Source of the DNA: Phycisphaeraceae bacterium
GTDB lineage: Bacteria; Planctomycetota; Phycisphaerae; Phycisphaerales; Phycisphaeraceae
Length of the DNA stretch: 13,308 nucleotides
Assembly (NCBI GenBank): GCA_020850375.1
Contig: JADZET010000009.1
Location: forward strand, 1 to 13,308
Direction: 5' to 3'
The notes beneath the pieces were generated by a model, which was given only the letters and a program-made list of their open reading frames with translations, was not told the origin of the DNA and did no database searches. This document shows, in pieces, positions 6,448 to 13,308 of the stretch; position 1 is the first letter of the stretch; each line of letters starts with the position of its first letter. The position numbers and the translations under genes are program-made.

Positions 6448-8433
6448 ATGGCTGATGAATTCAGTCGTGACGGGAATGCCTTGGTCTGGAAAAAGTACGG
6501 CGAGACGCTGCGGATCGAGCCTTGGGGGAGTGATGCGCTGCGGGTGCGGGCGACGATGAATGGGGGGTTTGGGCAGGTGTATAGCGCGCTGCTGGAGCAG
6601 AAGGGGTTAGCTCAGAGCGTCATCGAGATCCGCGAGAAGGAGGCGGTGATCCGGCAGGGGCGGATCGAGGCGCTGGTCTCGAATGAGGGACATATTCAGT
6701 TTACGGATATCTCAACCGGCAAGGTGGTGCTGGATGAGTCGCCGATCAAGCCGATGCATGCTCGGCCTCGGCAGTTTAAGGCCGTCGGAGGGGACCTCTT
6801 CCGGGGGGAAGTGCGGTTCGTGGCGCATGATGATGAGCGGTGCTATGGATTGGGGCAGCATCGGCATGGGCGGCTGGATCAGAAGGGGTGCGTCATTGAC
6901 TTTGAGCAGCGCAACTGCGAGGTGACGATTCCGCTCCTGGTGTCGTCGCGCGGGTATGCGATGTTGTGGAATCTGCCGGGGATCGGGCGGGTCGAGTTAG
7001 GCGCGACGCAGACGCGATGGATTGCTGAGGCTTGCCGGCAGGTGGATTACTGGGTGACGGTGGGGGATTCGTACGCGGAACTGATGCGGGCGTATGCCGA
7101 CGCGACGGGGCACGCGCCCATGCTGCCGAAGTTCGCCAGCGGGTTCTGGCAGTGCAAGCTGCGGTATCGGACGCAGGAGGAACTGCTGGGCGTGGCCCGC
7201 GAGTACAAGAAGCGGGGGCTGCCGTTGGACGTGATCGTGGTGGATTATTTCCACTGGCCGATGATGGGGGACTGGTGCTTTGACGAGGCGGACTTCCCGG
7301 ACCCGGGGGCGATGGTGCGCGAGCTCAAAGAGCTTGGCGTGGAGCTGATGGCGTCGGTGTGGCCTTCGGTCAACCCGCAGAGCAAGAACTACTGGCGGAT
7401 GAAGCGGCAGGGGTATCTGCTGCGGACGGAGCGCGGCGTGCCGGGGCTGTTCCTGATGGGCGACGCGCCGGACCTGAACAAGGTCGTCTACATCGAGTAC
7501 TACGACCCGACGAACCCCGACGCGCGGAAGTTCATGTGGGAGAAGATCCGGGAGAACTACGTCAGGCATGGCATCCGCGTCTTCTGGCTCGACGCGTGCG
7601 AGCCGGAGATCTCGCCGGCGGACTATGAAAATCTGCGCTATCACATCGGCAACGGGCTCGAGGTCGGCTGCGTCTACCCGATCGCCCATCAGCAGGCGTT
7701 TTACGAGGGGCTCAAGGGCGAGGGGGAGGAGGAGATCATCACGCTCTGCCGGTCGGCCTGGGCGGGGTCGCAGCGTTACGGGGCGGCGGTGTGGTCGGGG
7801 GACATCGACTCGACGTTCGAGTCGCTGGCGAACCAGGTGCGGGCGGGGCTGAACATCGGGATGTCGGGGATCCCGTGGTGGACGACGGACATCGGCGGGT
7901 TCCTGTTCGCCGATCCGGAGTCGGCGTATTTCAGGGAGCTGATCGTGCGCTGGTTCCAGTTCGGGGTGTTCTGCCCGCTGTTTCGGCTGCATGGGTACCG
8001 CCAGCCGGTGACGCCGGAGACGGGCGGGCCGAATGAGGTCTGGTCATTCGGGGACAGAGCGTATGGGATCATCAAGGACCTGTTGTTTCTGCGCGAGCGG
8101 CTCAAGCCCTACATCATGGAGCAGATGCGCGTGGCCCACGAGAAGGGGACGCCGGTGATGCGGCCGGTGTTCTTTGATTTCCCGCAGGACGCGGGAGCGG
8201 CGGGCATCGAGGATCAGTTCATGTTTGGGCCGGAGGTGATGGTGGCGCCAGTGCTGGAGCAGGGGGCGGTGCGGCGGTCGGTTTATCTGCCGGCGCTTCC
8301 GGGGGGTGCGACCTGGACGGATCCCTACAGCGGGCGGCGGTACGATGGCGGACAGACGATCGAGGCGGAGGCGCCGTTGGAGCGCGTGCCGATCTATCTG
8401 CGCGATGGAGCGTCGTTGCCGATCGTGGGGTGA
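6448..8433 (+). CDS. Glycoside hydrolase family 31 alpha-glycosidase (alpha-xylosidase or alpha-glucosidase type)
   Basis: A 661-residue GH31 enzyme hydrolysing alpha-linked terminal glucose or xylose with retention. The N-terminal beta-sandwich (about 1-220) includes CYGLGQHRHGRLDQKG. The catalytic barrel follows: DVIVVDYFHWPMMGDWCFDE (261-280), the nucleophile strand VFWLDACEPE with Asp382, the acid/base motif WSGDIDSTF with Asp452, GMSGIPWWTTDIGGF (471-485) and RWFQFGVFCPLFRLHGYR (501-518). Beta-sandwich domains close the protein (FMFGPEVMVAPVL, YLRDG). The DYFHW and WLDACEPE forms resemble alpha-xylosidase-like members from gut and marine bacteria, but the substrate is not certain. No signal peptide is visible, so it is probably cytoplasmic and acts on imported oligosaccharides. 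It heads the GH31-M55-GH140-like group and begins 34 bases after the phosphatase stop. Confidence 0.93.
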   Translation: MADEFSRDGNALVWKKYGETLRIEPWGSDALRVRATMNGGFGQVYSALLEQKGLAQSVIEIREKEAVIRQGRIEALVSNEGHIQFTDISTGKVVLDESPIKPMHARPRQFKAVGGDLFRGEVRFVAHDDERCYGLGQHRHGRLDQKGCVIDFEQRNCEVTIPLLVSSRGYAMLWNLPGIGRVELGATQTRWIAEACRQVDYWVTVGDSYAELMRAYADATGHAPMLPKFASGFWQCKLRYRTQEELLGVAREYKKRGLPLDVIVVDYFHWPMMGDWCFDEADFPDPGAMVRELKELGVELMASVWPSVNPQSKNYWRMKRQGYLLRTERGVPGLFLMGDAPDLNKVVYIEYYDPTNPDARKFMWEKIRENYVRHGIRVFWLDACEPEISPADYENLRYHIGNGLEVGCVYPIAHQQAFYEGLKGEGEEEIITLCRSAWAGSQRYGAAVWSGDIDSTFESLANQVRAGLNIGMSGIPWWTTDIGGFLFADPESAYFRELIVRWFQFGVFCPLFRLHGYRQPVTPETGGPNEVWSFGDRAYGIIKDLLFLRERLKPYIMEQMRVAHEKGTPVMRPVFFDFPQDAGAAGIEDQFMFGPEVMVAPVLEQGAVRRSVYLPALPGGATWTDPYSGRRYDGGQTIEAEAPLERVPIYLRDGASLPIVG

Positions 8434-8438
8434 AGAAT

Positions 8439-8457
8439 CCGGGCCTGAAGGGCCCGG
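8439..8457 (+). other. Perfect inverted repeat between the GH31 and M55 genes
   Basis: CCGGGCC, loop TGAAG, GGCCCGG: a perfect seven-pair G+C stem five bases after the GH31 stop. No T-run follows (CTTGG), so it is not a standard intrinsic terminator. It could be an mRNA-stabilising or attenuating hairpin, or chance in GC-rich DNA. Confidence 0.55.
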
Positions 8458-8479
8458 CTTGGCAGCCCATGAAGGGCGT

Positions 8480-8486
8480 GAAGGGA
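8480..8486 (+). promoter_or_regulatory. Ribosome binding site that decides the M55 start
   Basis: GAAGGGA ends seven bases before the ATG at 8494 but only one base before the ATG at 8488, which is too close to work with it. The 8494 start also brings the metal ligands into register with B. subtilis DppA (Asp8, Glu10). Confidence 0.6.
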
Positions 8487-8493
8487 AATGTTG

Positions 8494-9276
8494 ATGAAGA
8501 TCTACATCCTGGCGGACATGGAAGGGATCAGCGGGATTCGCAGGGCGACGCAGGTGGACCCGCAGAGCGCGGAGTATCACGGCGAGGGGCGATCGCTGAT
8601 GATGCGGGAGATCAACGTGGCGGTCGACGCGGCCTTCGCGGCGGGCGCCACGGAGGTGGTGGCCTGCGACACGCACGCGAGCGGAGGGCAGGTGCGCGTG
8701 GGGGAGATGGACGCGCGGGCGAGCTATGAGACGCCGGGGCCGGGTCGGCCGATGCCTTCGCTGGATCGGTCGTTCAGCGGGGTGATCCTGCTGGGGCATC
8801 ACGCGCGGGCGGGGACGCTCGATGCATTTCTCGATCACACGATGGACTCGTCGGCCTGGTTCGAGTTCCGGATCAACGACGTGGTGGTGGGCGAGATCGG
8901 CATCGAGGCGGCCTGGGCGGGGCATCATGACGTGCCGGTGATCATGGTCAGCGGGGACGCGACGACGGAAGTGGAGGCCAGGGCGACGTTGGGCGACGTC
9001 GAGACGGCGGTGGTCAAGTGGGGGATCGGCCGGCAGACGGCCAAGTGCCTGTCGTTGCCGAGGGCCCATGAGGTGATCGCGGGCGCGGTGCGGCGGGCGG
9101 TGGAGCGGGCGGGGCGGAAGGCGTTCAAACCTTACAAGCCGAAACTGCCGGCGACGGCGACGTTGACGCTCTACCGGTCGGACATGGCGGATGACTTCAC
9201 CCGGCGTGGGTGGGAGCGCGTCGAGGCGCGGACGGTCAAGAAGGTGGTTCAGTCGATGCCGGAAATGCGTTGGTGA
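8494..9276 (+). CDS. M55 family D-aminopeptidase (DppA-like)
   Basis: A 260-residue zinc peptidase of MEROPS family M55, whose type member, B. subtilis DppA, releases N-terminal D-amino acids from short peptides. It opens MKIYILADMEGISGI, placing Asp8 and Glu10 exactly as in DppA. The other expected ligands are close to register: His61 in CDTHASG, His103 in LLGHHARAG, and Glu134 in VVGEIGIEA. The length matches the family (about 260-280). The C-terminal part (AVERAGRKAFKPYKPKLPAT) is also typical. No signal peptide is seen, as expected for a cytoplasmic enzyme. It lies between the GH31 and GH140-like genes. Peptidoglycan or dietary D-peptides are the usual suggested substrates, which fits a scavenging role, but no dpp transporter genes are nearby. 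A related specificity (beta-aminopeptidase) is also known in M55. Confidence 0.92.
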   Translation: MKIYILADMEGISGIRRATQVDPQSAEYHGEGRSLMMREINVAVDAAFAAGATEVVACDTHASGGQVRVGEMDARASYETPGPGRPMPSLDRSFSGVILLGHHARAGTLDAFLDHTMDSSAWFEFRINDVVVGEIGIEAAWAGHHDVPVIMVSGDATTEVEARATLGDVETAVVKWGIGRQTAKCLSLPRAHEVIAGAVRRAVERAGRKAFKPYKPKLPATATLTLYRSDMADDFTRRGWERVEARTVKKVVQSMPEMRW

Positions 9277-9308
9277 GCGTCAAGCTCTGAAATTGAAAGG
9301 CGGACGTG

Positions 9309-10496
9309 ATGCATCCATTCCGTGTAGGTGCGAATCATCGGTATTTCGTCGATCCCACGGGTAAGCCGGTGTTCTGGCTGGGGACGACGCAGTGGCAGCT
9401 GTTCCGCGAGTTCAGCCTCGATGACGCGCGGGTGATCATCGAGCGCAGCCGTGCCCACGGGATCAACGTGATTCAGGTCATGCTGCTGGGGGTGGGGGAT
9501 GGGACGAAGCCGAATCTGCACGGCGAAATGCCGTGTCATGACAACGACCCCCGGAGGCCGAATGAGGCGTATTTCAGGAATGTCGACGCGGTGATGGAGA
9601 TCGCGCGGGGGCAGGGGGTGGCGATCTCGATGACGGTGTACCACCAGCGCTATCGCGAGCGGATCACGGTGGACAAGGCGCGGGCGTGGGCGGAGTGGTT
9701 GAGCCGGCGTTACAAGGGGTTCCCCAATCTGATCTGGTCGTCGACGCCGGAGGCGAAGGACGAGTTCGTGCCGATCCTGCGCGAGCTGGCGGCGGGGCTG
9801 CGCGCCGGCGACGGCGGGGGGCACATGATCACGTTCAAGCCGGACCCTTCGCCGTATTCGTCGAGCTTCATCCATGAGGAGCCCTGGCTGGACTTCAACA
9901 GCATGCAGACGTGGGCGGACGTGCAACTGATTTATCCCTTCGTGACGAAGGATCACGGGATGCGGCCGACTAAGCCGGTGGTGATGGCGGAGGGGGCGTA
10001 TGAGGCGGGGTCGGAGTATGGGTTTGACGTTTCGCCGCTGTGGGTGCGTCGGCAGGCTTACTACTCGTGCCTGGCGGGGTCGTCGCACACGTACGGGCAC
10101 AACGACAGCTGGAGAGTGCTGCCGACGTGGCGTGCGGCGCTCGACGCGCCCGGGGCGCGGCAGATGGGGATCATGCGGAAGATTTTCGAGGCGAGGGATC
10201 AGTGGTGGGAGCTGGCGCCCGACCAGGACGTGCTGGCGGAGGGGGGGCGTGTCGAGGGCAAGATCCTGAATCTGTCGGCGCGGCACAGGGACGGGCGGTG
10301 GGCGATGGCGTATCTGGCGGAGCCGGCGACGGTGTCGGTGCGGCTGGACAAGCTGGCGGGGTCTGGTGTGGCACAGTGGATTGACCCACGAGACGGCAAG
10401 GCGTTGGATGCCGGGCATCGGGCCAACAGTGGCGCGGCGTCGTTCACCACGCCGGCGGGGTGGGAGGACGCGGTGCTGGTGCTGACGACGGGATGA
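9309..10496 (+). CDS. DUF4038 / GH140-like glycosidase with C-terminal collagen-binding-like domain
   Basis: A 395-residue protein that aligns by eye with the DUF4038 TIM barrel, the catalytic domain of GH140, followed by the Collagen_bind_2 beta domain (about 297-395: QWWELAPDQDVL, QWIDPRDGKAL). GH140 includes an apiosidase that cleaves apiose-galacturonate bonds in rhamnogalacturonan II. Conserved parts are the start NHRYFVDPTGKPVFWLGTTQ (9-28), ARVIIERSRAHGINVIQVML (40-59), SSSFIHEEPWLDFNSMQ (184-200), KPVVMAEGAYE (222-232) with likely nucleophile Glu228, and AGSSHTYGHNDSW (256-268). The usual acid/base motif IW..GGD is missing: the equivalent strand reads PNLIWSSTPEAKDE (139-152). Activity may therefore differ, with Glu148 or Asp151 as possible substitutes. 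No signal peptide is visible, unlike secreted relatives. A GAAAGG site (9295-9300) eight bases upstream supports the ATG at 9309 over the GTG at 9306. The substrate is unknown. Confidence 0.85.
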   Translation: MHPFRVGANHRYFVDPTGKPVFWLGTTQWQLFREFSLDDARVIIERSRAHGINVIQVMLLGVGDGTKPNLHGEMPCHDNDPRRPNEAYFRNVDAVMEIARGQGVAISMTVYHQRYRERITVDKARAWAEWLSRRYKGFPNLIWSSTPEAKDEFVPILRELAAGLRAGDGGGHMITFKPDPSPYSSSFIHEEPWLDFNSMQTWADVQLIYPFVTKDHGMRPTKPVVMAEGAYEAGSEYGFDVSPLWVRRQAYYSCLAGSSHTYGHNDSWRVLPTWRAALDAPGARQMGIMRKIFEARDQWWELAPDQDVLAEGGRVEGKILNLSARHRDGRWAMAYLAEPATVSVRLDKLAGSGVAQWIDPRDGKALDAGHRANSGAASFTTPAGWEDAVLVLTTG

Positions 10497-10535
10497 GGTT
10501 GCGGGGCACTTCGAGCTCTCTCATGGAGATAAACC

Positions 10536-10922
10536 ATGGTCAAGCTGGTGCTGACGCTGTTCGCGACGCAGGACGTGGCGAAGATGCGGGCGTTCTACCG
10601 GGAGGTCCTGCAGGTCGAGCCGCGGATCTACGGCGAGAACTCGTGCGAGTTCCCGACGCCCGGGGGGAGTCGGTTGTTTATTGAGGAGCCGACGGGGATC
10701 AATGAGCACTGCCCGGGCGGGCTGCGCACGGAGCCGAATCCGGGGGTGCTGCTGGACTTCGAGGTGGACGATCCGGATGCGCACTATGCGCGGCTGTCAA
10801 AGATGGGGATTCACTTTGACGAGCCGATCCGGACGGACAGCTATGGACATCGGCTGTTCCGGTTCCGGGATCCGGACGGGAACCTGCTGTGCTTCTTCAA
10901 GTACCCGCAGAAGAAGGGCTGA
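10536..10922 (+). CDS. VOC-fold (glyoxalase/bleomycin resistance superfamily) protein
   Basis: A 128-residue single-chain VOC protein with two beta-alpha-beta-beta-beta modules. The first begins LVLTLFATQDVAKMRAFYREVLQ (4-26). The second begins GVLLDFEVDDPDAHYARLSKMG (70-91) and ends GHRLFRFRDPDGNLLCFFKY (104-123). The superfamily includes glyoxalases, extradiol dioxygenases and antibiotic-binding proteins, so function cannot be assigned. The typical metal ligands look absent: the first strand has no His, and the position after DPDGN that is usually Glu is Cys119. It may therefore bind a ligand without metal or use another site. A GGAG site (10525-10528) seven bases before the ATG supports the start. 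It ends the plus-strand gene group, and its stop lies 14 bases from the end of the convergent hydrolase gene. Confidence 0.85.
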   Translation: MVKLVLTLFATQDVAKMRAFYREVLQVEPRIYGENSCEFPTPGGSRLFIEEPTGINEHCPGGLRTEPNPGVLLDFEVDDPDAHYARLSKMGIHFDEPIRTDSYGHRLFRFRDPDGNLLCFFKYPQKKG

Positions 10923-10936
10923 GCGATCGAGAGCGA

Positions 10937-11659
10937 CTAGATGGCGGCGACGGCGCGGCGGCAGAGGTCGGCCACGTCATGTGGACGCTCCGTGGGCAGA
11001 TAGTGGCCCGCCCCCGGAAGCCAGTGCCATTGGATGTGGGGGTTGTCGGGGACGGCGAGCAGACGCTGCGTGTCGGGGGTGCGGCCTAGATTGCCATAGA
11101 CCTCGAGGATGGGGGTGGACGCGGACTGAAGGAAGGCCGTGGCATCGAAGGCGCTGACGGTCTGCCAGAAGGCGTCCCATTGGCCGGGAAGGAAGCGGTC
11201 ACGGGTGGCGCTGAGGGTGTGCTGGATGCGGGCGACGGCGTCGGGACCGAGCTGGCCGTGGAAGCGGTCGCCGGTGAAGGCGCGGGTGCAGGTCAGGCGC
11301 GTCCAGCCCTCGAGCAGGACGAGAGACGCCACTCGATCGCAGCGGCTGGCGAGGTCCATGGCGACCATGCCGCCGAGGCTGTGGCCGACGAGGACGAAAC
11401 GGTCGAGGTGCAGATGATCGGCCAGTGAGACAGCATCGTCGGCCAGGTCAGACATTGAGAAGGTCGCGGTCGGCGTGGCGCTGCGGCCGTGGCCCTGGAA
11501 GTCCAGGGTGATGGAACGCTGAGATTGGGACAGGTGGGGTAGGACGGCGTGCCAGTCGGTGCTGTCGCAGCCGGCGCCATGGAGGAAGATCAGAGGTGTT
11601 CCCCTGCCCGGATGGTCGTCGTAGACCAAGTCGCCCCAGGCTAGAGCAAGCGTCGGCAT
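10937..11659 (-). CDS. Alpha/beta hydrolase family protein
   Basis: With the ATG at 11659 this is a 240-residue alpha/beta hydrolase of the single-domain esterase/epoxide-hydrolase-like group. Visible elements are the oxyanion loop FLHGAG (25-30), DFQGHGRS (53-60), the nucleophile elbow LVGHSLGG with Ser94, and the catalytic GAGHYLPTERP with His219. The acid usually follows strand 7. Here that place reads EVYGNLGRTPDT, with Asn190 where Asp is often found, so the acid may be the nearby Asp196 or the alternative Glu118 after strand 6. No signal peptide is present. The longer ORF from 11719 would overlap the acyltransferase 3' end and add a non-homologous Pro/Ser/His-rich stretch, so it was not chosen. 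It lies 31 bases after the acyltransferase stop and is probably in the same operon. The substrate is unknown. Confidence 0.88.
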   Translation of the reverse strand: MPTLALAWGDLVYDDHPGRGTPLIFLHGAGCDSTDWHAVLPHLSQSQRSITLDFQGHGRSATPTATFSMSDLADDAVSLADHLHLDRFVLVGHSLGGMVAMDLASRCDRVASLVLLEGWTRLTCTRAFTGDRFHGQLGPDAVARIQHTLSATRDRFLPGQWDAFWQTVSAFDATAFLQSASTPILEVYGNLGRTPDTQRLLAVPDNPHIQWHWLPGAGHYLPTERPHDVADLCRRAVAAI

Positions 11660-11690
11660 GATGAGGTGATTGTAACGGTGGGTGGATGGC

Positions 11691-12782
11691 TTACGACGCG
11701 ACGGCGTGAGCGGGGGCACGGTGGCCGCGGAGCTGGGGGTGGAGGTGGCCGGTCAGCCAGGCGCCCCAGCGGACGCGGATCAGGAGCCAGAGGCTCGTCA
11801 GGCTCAGGAGCGAGGCGAGGAGGAAGATCACCACGTCGCGCTGCGGGCAGATGGGGACGTCGTAGAAGTCCGCCAGGCCGCGGGCGAGGGAGATCCAGAG
11901 CCAGTGGCAGAGGTAGACGCCCATGGTCAGGGGGGCGAGACGAGCGACCCAGGCGATCAAGGGGTGCCCCCAGGGGGCGAGGGCGACGAGGATGAAGGAC
12001 AAGCCGGTGAGAACCTTGAGGGCGGGGTGCATGCCGTGGACCCACTGGTAGGCGGTGATGGCGACGAGCATGAGCAGGCCGAAGAGGGCCATGCGCCGGG
12101 CGATGTCGGGACGCTTGAGCCAGCCGTGGTAGAGAATGGCCAGCGCCAGGCCCCAGTACAGGGCGCTCCAGCGGTGCCAGCTCGCTAAGAGCAGCGGGCC
12201 GAGAAGGGGGACGCTCTGGAAGGGCGGGTCGTACCAGTCAGAGAGGTCGAGGTTCAAGGCCAGGAGCATGGCCAGGGCGGCGACGGCGTACTGGCGATAG
12301 CGGTTGCGGATCATCCATTTGGCCACGGGGAAGAGCATCAGGCCGCCGACGAGGACGAAGGGGATGAACCACATCGGCTCGGCGGTGCCGGTGACCAGGA
12401 CGTCGGGCGTCAACTTGAGCAGGGGGACGCGGGGGCTGAGATTGTGGTGGGAGAACCAGACGACGAGGTAGGTCAGGATGGACCAGCCGATGAAGGGCAG
12501 GTAAAGGCGCGTCAGGCGTTCCGTCGCGTACTGTCGCCAAGTGCGGGTGGGCTTGCGGCGGAGGCTCTCGACCATGAAGAGCATGGCCGCGAGCGTGTAG
12601 AAGGCGACGGAGAAGCGGCCCAGCACGCCGGCGGGGCGGAGAGCGTCGGACTCGATGGAGTGGAACCAGATCACGCCCAGGCCGGCGAAGACACGGGCGG
12701 CGTCGAGCATGACCAGACGCGGAGAGGTCGAGGGCGCATTGAGCGCCGTGGCCATGCCGCTGTTCTGGTCGGCTCGGGGCAT
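11691..12782 (-). CDS. Acyltransferase 3 family integral membrane protein
   Basis: A 363-residue membrane protein of the acyltransferase-3 (OafA/YrhL/NodX-type) family, which O-acylates sugars, lipids or envelope glycans using acyl donors from the cytoplasm. The N-terminal signature LDAARVFAGLGVIWFHS (26-42) contains the family's Arg-x10-His pattern (Arg30, His41). Later come WRQYATERLTRLYLPFIGWS (82-101), TAEPMWFIPFVLVGGLM and a string of about ten hydrophobic segments ending near SLTSLWLLIRV. The exact acceptor is unknown. The ATG at 12782 begins one base after the aspS stop, so the two are translationally close. The second ATG (12755, MATALN) is also plausible and removes nine unremarkable residues. 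No separate promoter is visible. Its place in the aspS operon does not explain its function. Confidence 0.9.
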   Translation of the reverse strand: MPRADQNSGMATALNAPSTSPRLVMLDAARVFAGLGVIWFHSIESDALRPAGVLGRFSVAFYTLAAMLFMVESLRRKPTRTWRQYATERLTRLYLPFIGWSILTYLVVWFSHHNLSPRVPLLKLTPDVLVTGTAEPMWFIPFVLVGGLMLFPVAKWMIRNRYRQYAVAALAMLLALNLDLSDWYDPPFQSVPLLGPLLLASWHRWSALYWGLALAILYHGWLKRPDIARRMALFGLLMLVAITAYQWVHGMHPALKVLTGLSFILVALAPWGHPLIAWVARLAPLTMGVYLCHWLWISLARGLADFYDVPICPQRDVVIFLLASLLSLTSLWLLIRVRWGAWLTGHLHPQLRGHRAPAHAVAS

Positions 12783-12783
12783 G

Positions 12784-13308
12784 TCAGGCGACCGGTTTAG
12801 GCGCGGTAGCGGCAGCGGGCTTCTTGGGGGCCTCGGTCAGGGCGACGCGCAGCTGCAATTCGCGGAGCTGAGCCTCTTCGACCGGGGCGGGCGCTGCCGT
12901 CATGAGATCGGCGCCGGTGGCGGTCTTGGGGAAGGCGATGACGTCGCGGATGTTCAGCGTGCCGACAAGGTGCATGATCAGCCGGTCGAAGCCGAAGGCC
13001 AGGCCGCCGTGCGGGGGCGCGCCATACTTGAGCGCGTCGAGGAGGAAGCCGAACTTCGCGGCCGCGGCGGCCTCGTCGATGCCCAGGAGTTTGAAGACGC
13101 GCTTCTGGACTTCCGGGGAGTGGATACGGATCGAGCCGCCGCCGACCTCCGAGCCGTTGAGAACCAGGTCATAGGCCTTGCTGCGAACCGCGCCGGGGTC
13201 GGACTCGAGCTTGTCCAGGTCCTCGTCGAACGGGGCGGTGAAGGGGTGGTGGAGGCTGTCCCAGCGCTTCTCGTCGGGGTTCCATTCCATGGCGGGGAAC
13301 TTGACCAC
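12784..13308 (-). CDS. aspS: Aspartate--tRNA ligase, 3' (C-terminal) part, runs off the right edge
   Basis: The C-terminal 174 residues of a bacterial-type class II aspartyl-tRNA synthetase, which charges tRNA-Asp in the cytoplasm. The visible part follows the expected order: [20 protein letters not shown], then [40 protein letters not shown], and [20 protein letters not shown] followed by GFDRL. The GLAFGFDRL element is class II motif 3, which binds ATP. The gene continues beyond 13308; the GTG at the edge is an internal Val codon, not a start. It ends with [21 protein letters not shown], a spacer, and an Ala/Pro/Lys-rich tail ([13 protein letters not shown]) that is longer than in many homologues. 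The acyltransferase gene follows after one base. Whether it is discriminating or non-discriminating depends on the missing N-terminal domain. Confidence 0.97.
   Translation of the reverse strand: MVKFPAMEWNPDEKRWDSLHHPFTAPFDEDLDKLESDPGAVRSKAYDLVLNGSEVGGGSIRIHSPEVQKRVFKLLGIDEAAAAAKFGFLLDALKYGAPPHGGLAFGFDRLIMHLVGTLNIRDVIAFPKTATGADLMTAAPAPVEEAQLRELQLRVALTEAPKKPAAATAPKPVA

Noticed and set aside
5210..6448. Minus-strand ORF of 412 codons across the nadB end and the phosphatase gene.
   Set aside because: It spans two well-supported genes antisense and shows no family motif.
9249..10418. Minus-strand ORF of 389 codons, and a similar one at 8044-9069.
   Set aside because: Arg/His/Pro-rich antisense readings of the GH140-like, M55 and GH31 genes; length is explained by GC-rich third positions.
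10923..10936. Intrinsic terminator between the convergent VOC and hydrolase genes.
   Set aside because: Only 14 bases separate the two stops and no stem followed by a T-run is visible on either strand.
11660..11719. Extended N-terminus for the alpha/beta hydrolase from 11719.
   Set aside because: It overlaps the acyltransferase 3' end and adds non-homologous residues; the ATG at 11659 gives a normal start to the fold.
1..13308. CRISPR array, transposon ends, tRNA genes or attachment sites.
   Set aside because: No regularly spaced direct repeats, transposase-like protein, or cloverleaf sequence was seen on either strand.

Overview
The window is GC-rich bacterial chromosomal DNA with tightly packed genes. 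Most genes have a G- or C-rich third codon position, intergenic gaps are short, and no RNA gene, insertion sequence, integrase or CRISPR array is visible. The mix of genes (CstA, NadB, a LEA2-type lipoprotein, GH31 and DUF4038/GH140-like glycosidases, an M55 D-aminopeptidase) would fit a heterotrophic member of the Planctomycetota, perhaps Phycisphaerae. That is an inference from gene content and composition, since no rRNA is present to prove it.

Layout. Positions 1-1516 (minus) hold most of a SulP-type anion transporter that runs off the left edge; its reading frame carries a TAA at codon 14. A 143-base divergent intergenic region follows. From 1660 to 10922 eight genes run on the plus strand: a CstA carbon-starvation transporter, a LEA2-domain lipoprotein, NadB (L-aspartate oxidase), a histidine-phosphatase-family enzyme, a GH31 alpha-glycosidase, an M55 D-aminopeptidase (DppA family), a DUF4038/GH140-like glycosidase and a small VOC-fold protein. 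From 13308 back to 10937 three genes run on the minus strand: the 3' end of aspS, an acyltransferase-3 family membrane protein that starts one base after aspS, and an alpha/beta hydrolase. The two gene blocks meet tail to tail at about 10930 with no obvious terminator.

How the genes may work together. CstA takes up pyruvate or peptides in characterised relatives, and NadB begins de novo NAD synthesis; these are housekeeping functions. The GH31, M55 and GH140-like genes, perhaps with the VOC gene, form a compact same-direction group. None has a visible signal peptide, so they probably act in the cytoplasm on imported oligosaccharides and peptides. No transporter or regulator for them lies in the window. 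The minus block looks like an aspS operon with two accessory genes.

Points of interest. These are the in-frame stop in the SulP gene, an unusually dense run of G-tracts at the end of cstA (a strong G-quadruplex candidate), loss of the usual Gly-Gly-Asp acid/base motif in the GH140-like enzyme, a compositionally different phosphatase gene between nadB and the GH31 gene, and a G-rich plus strand across the window that pushes third-position usage to G in plus-strand genes and to C in minus-strand genes. I found no clearly new multi-gene defence or mobile system.
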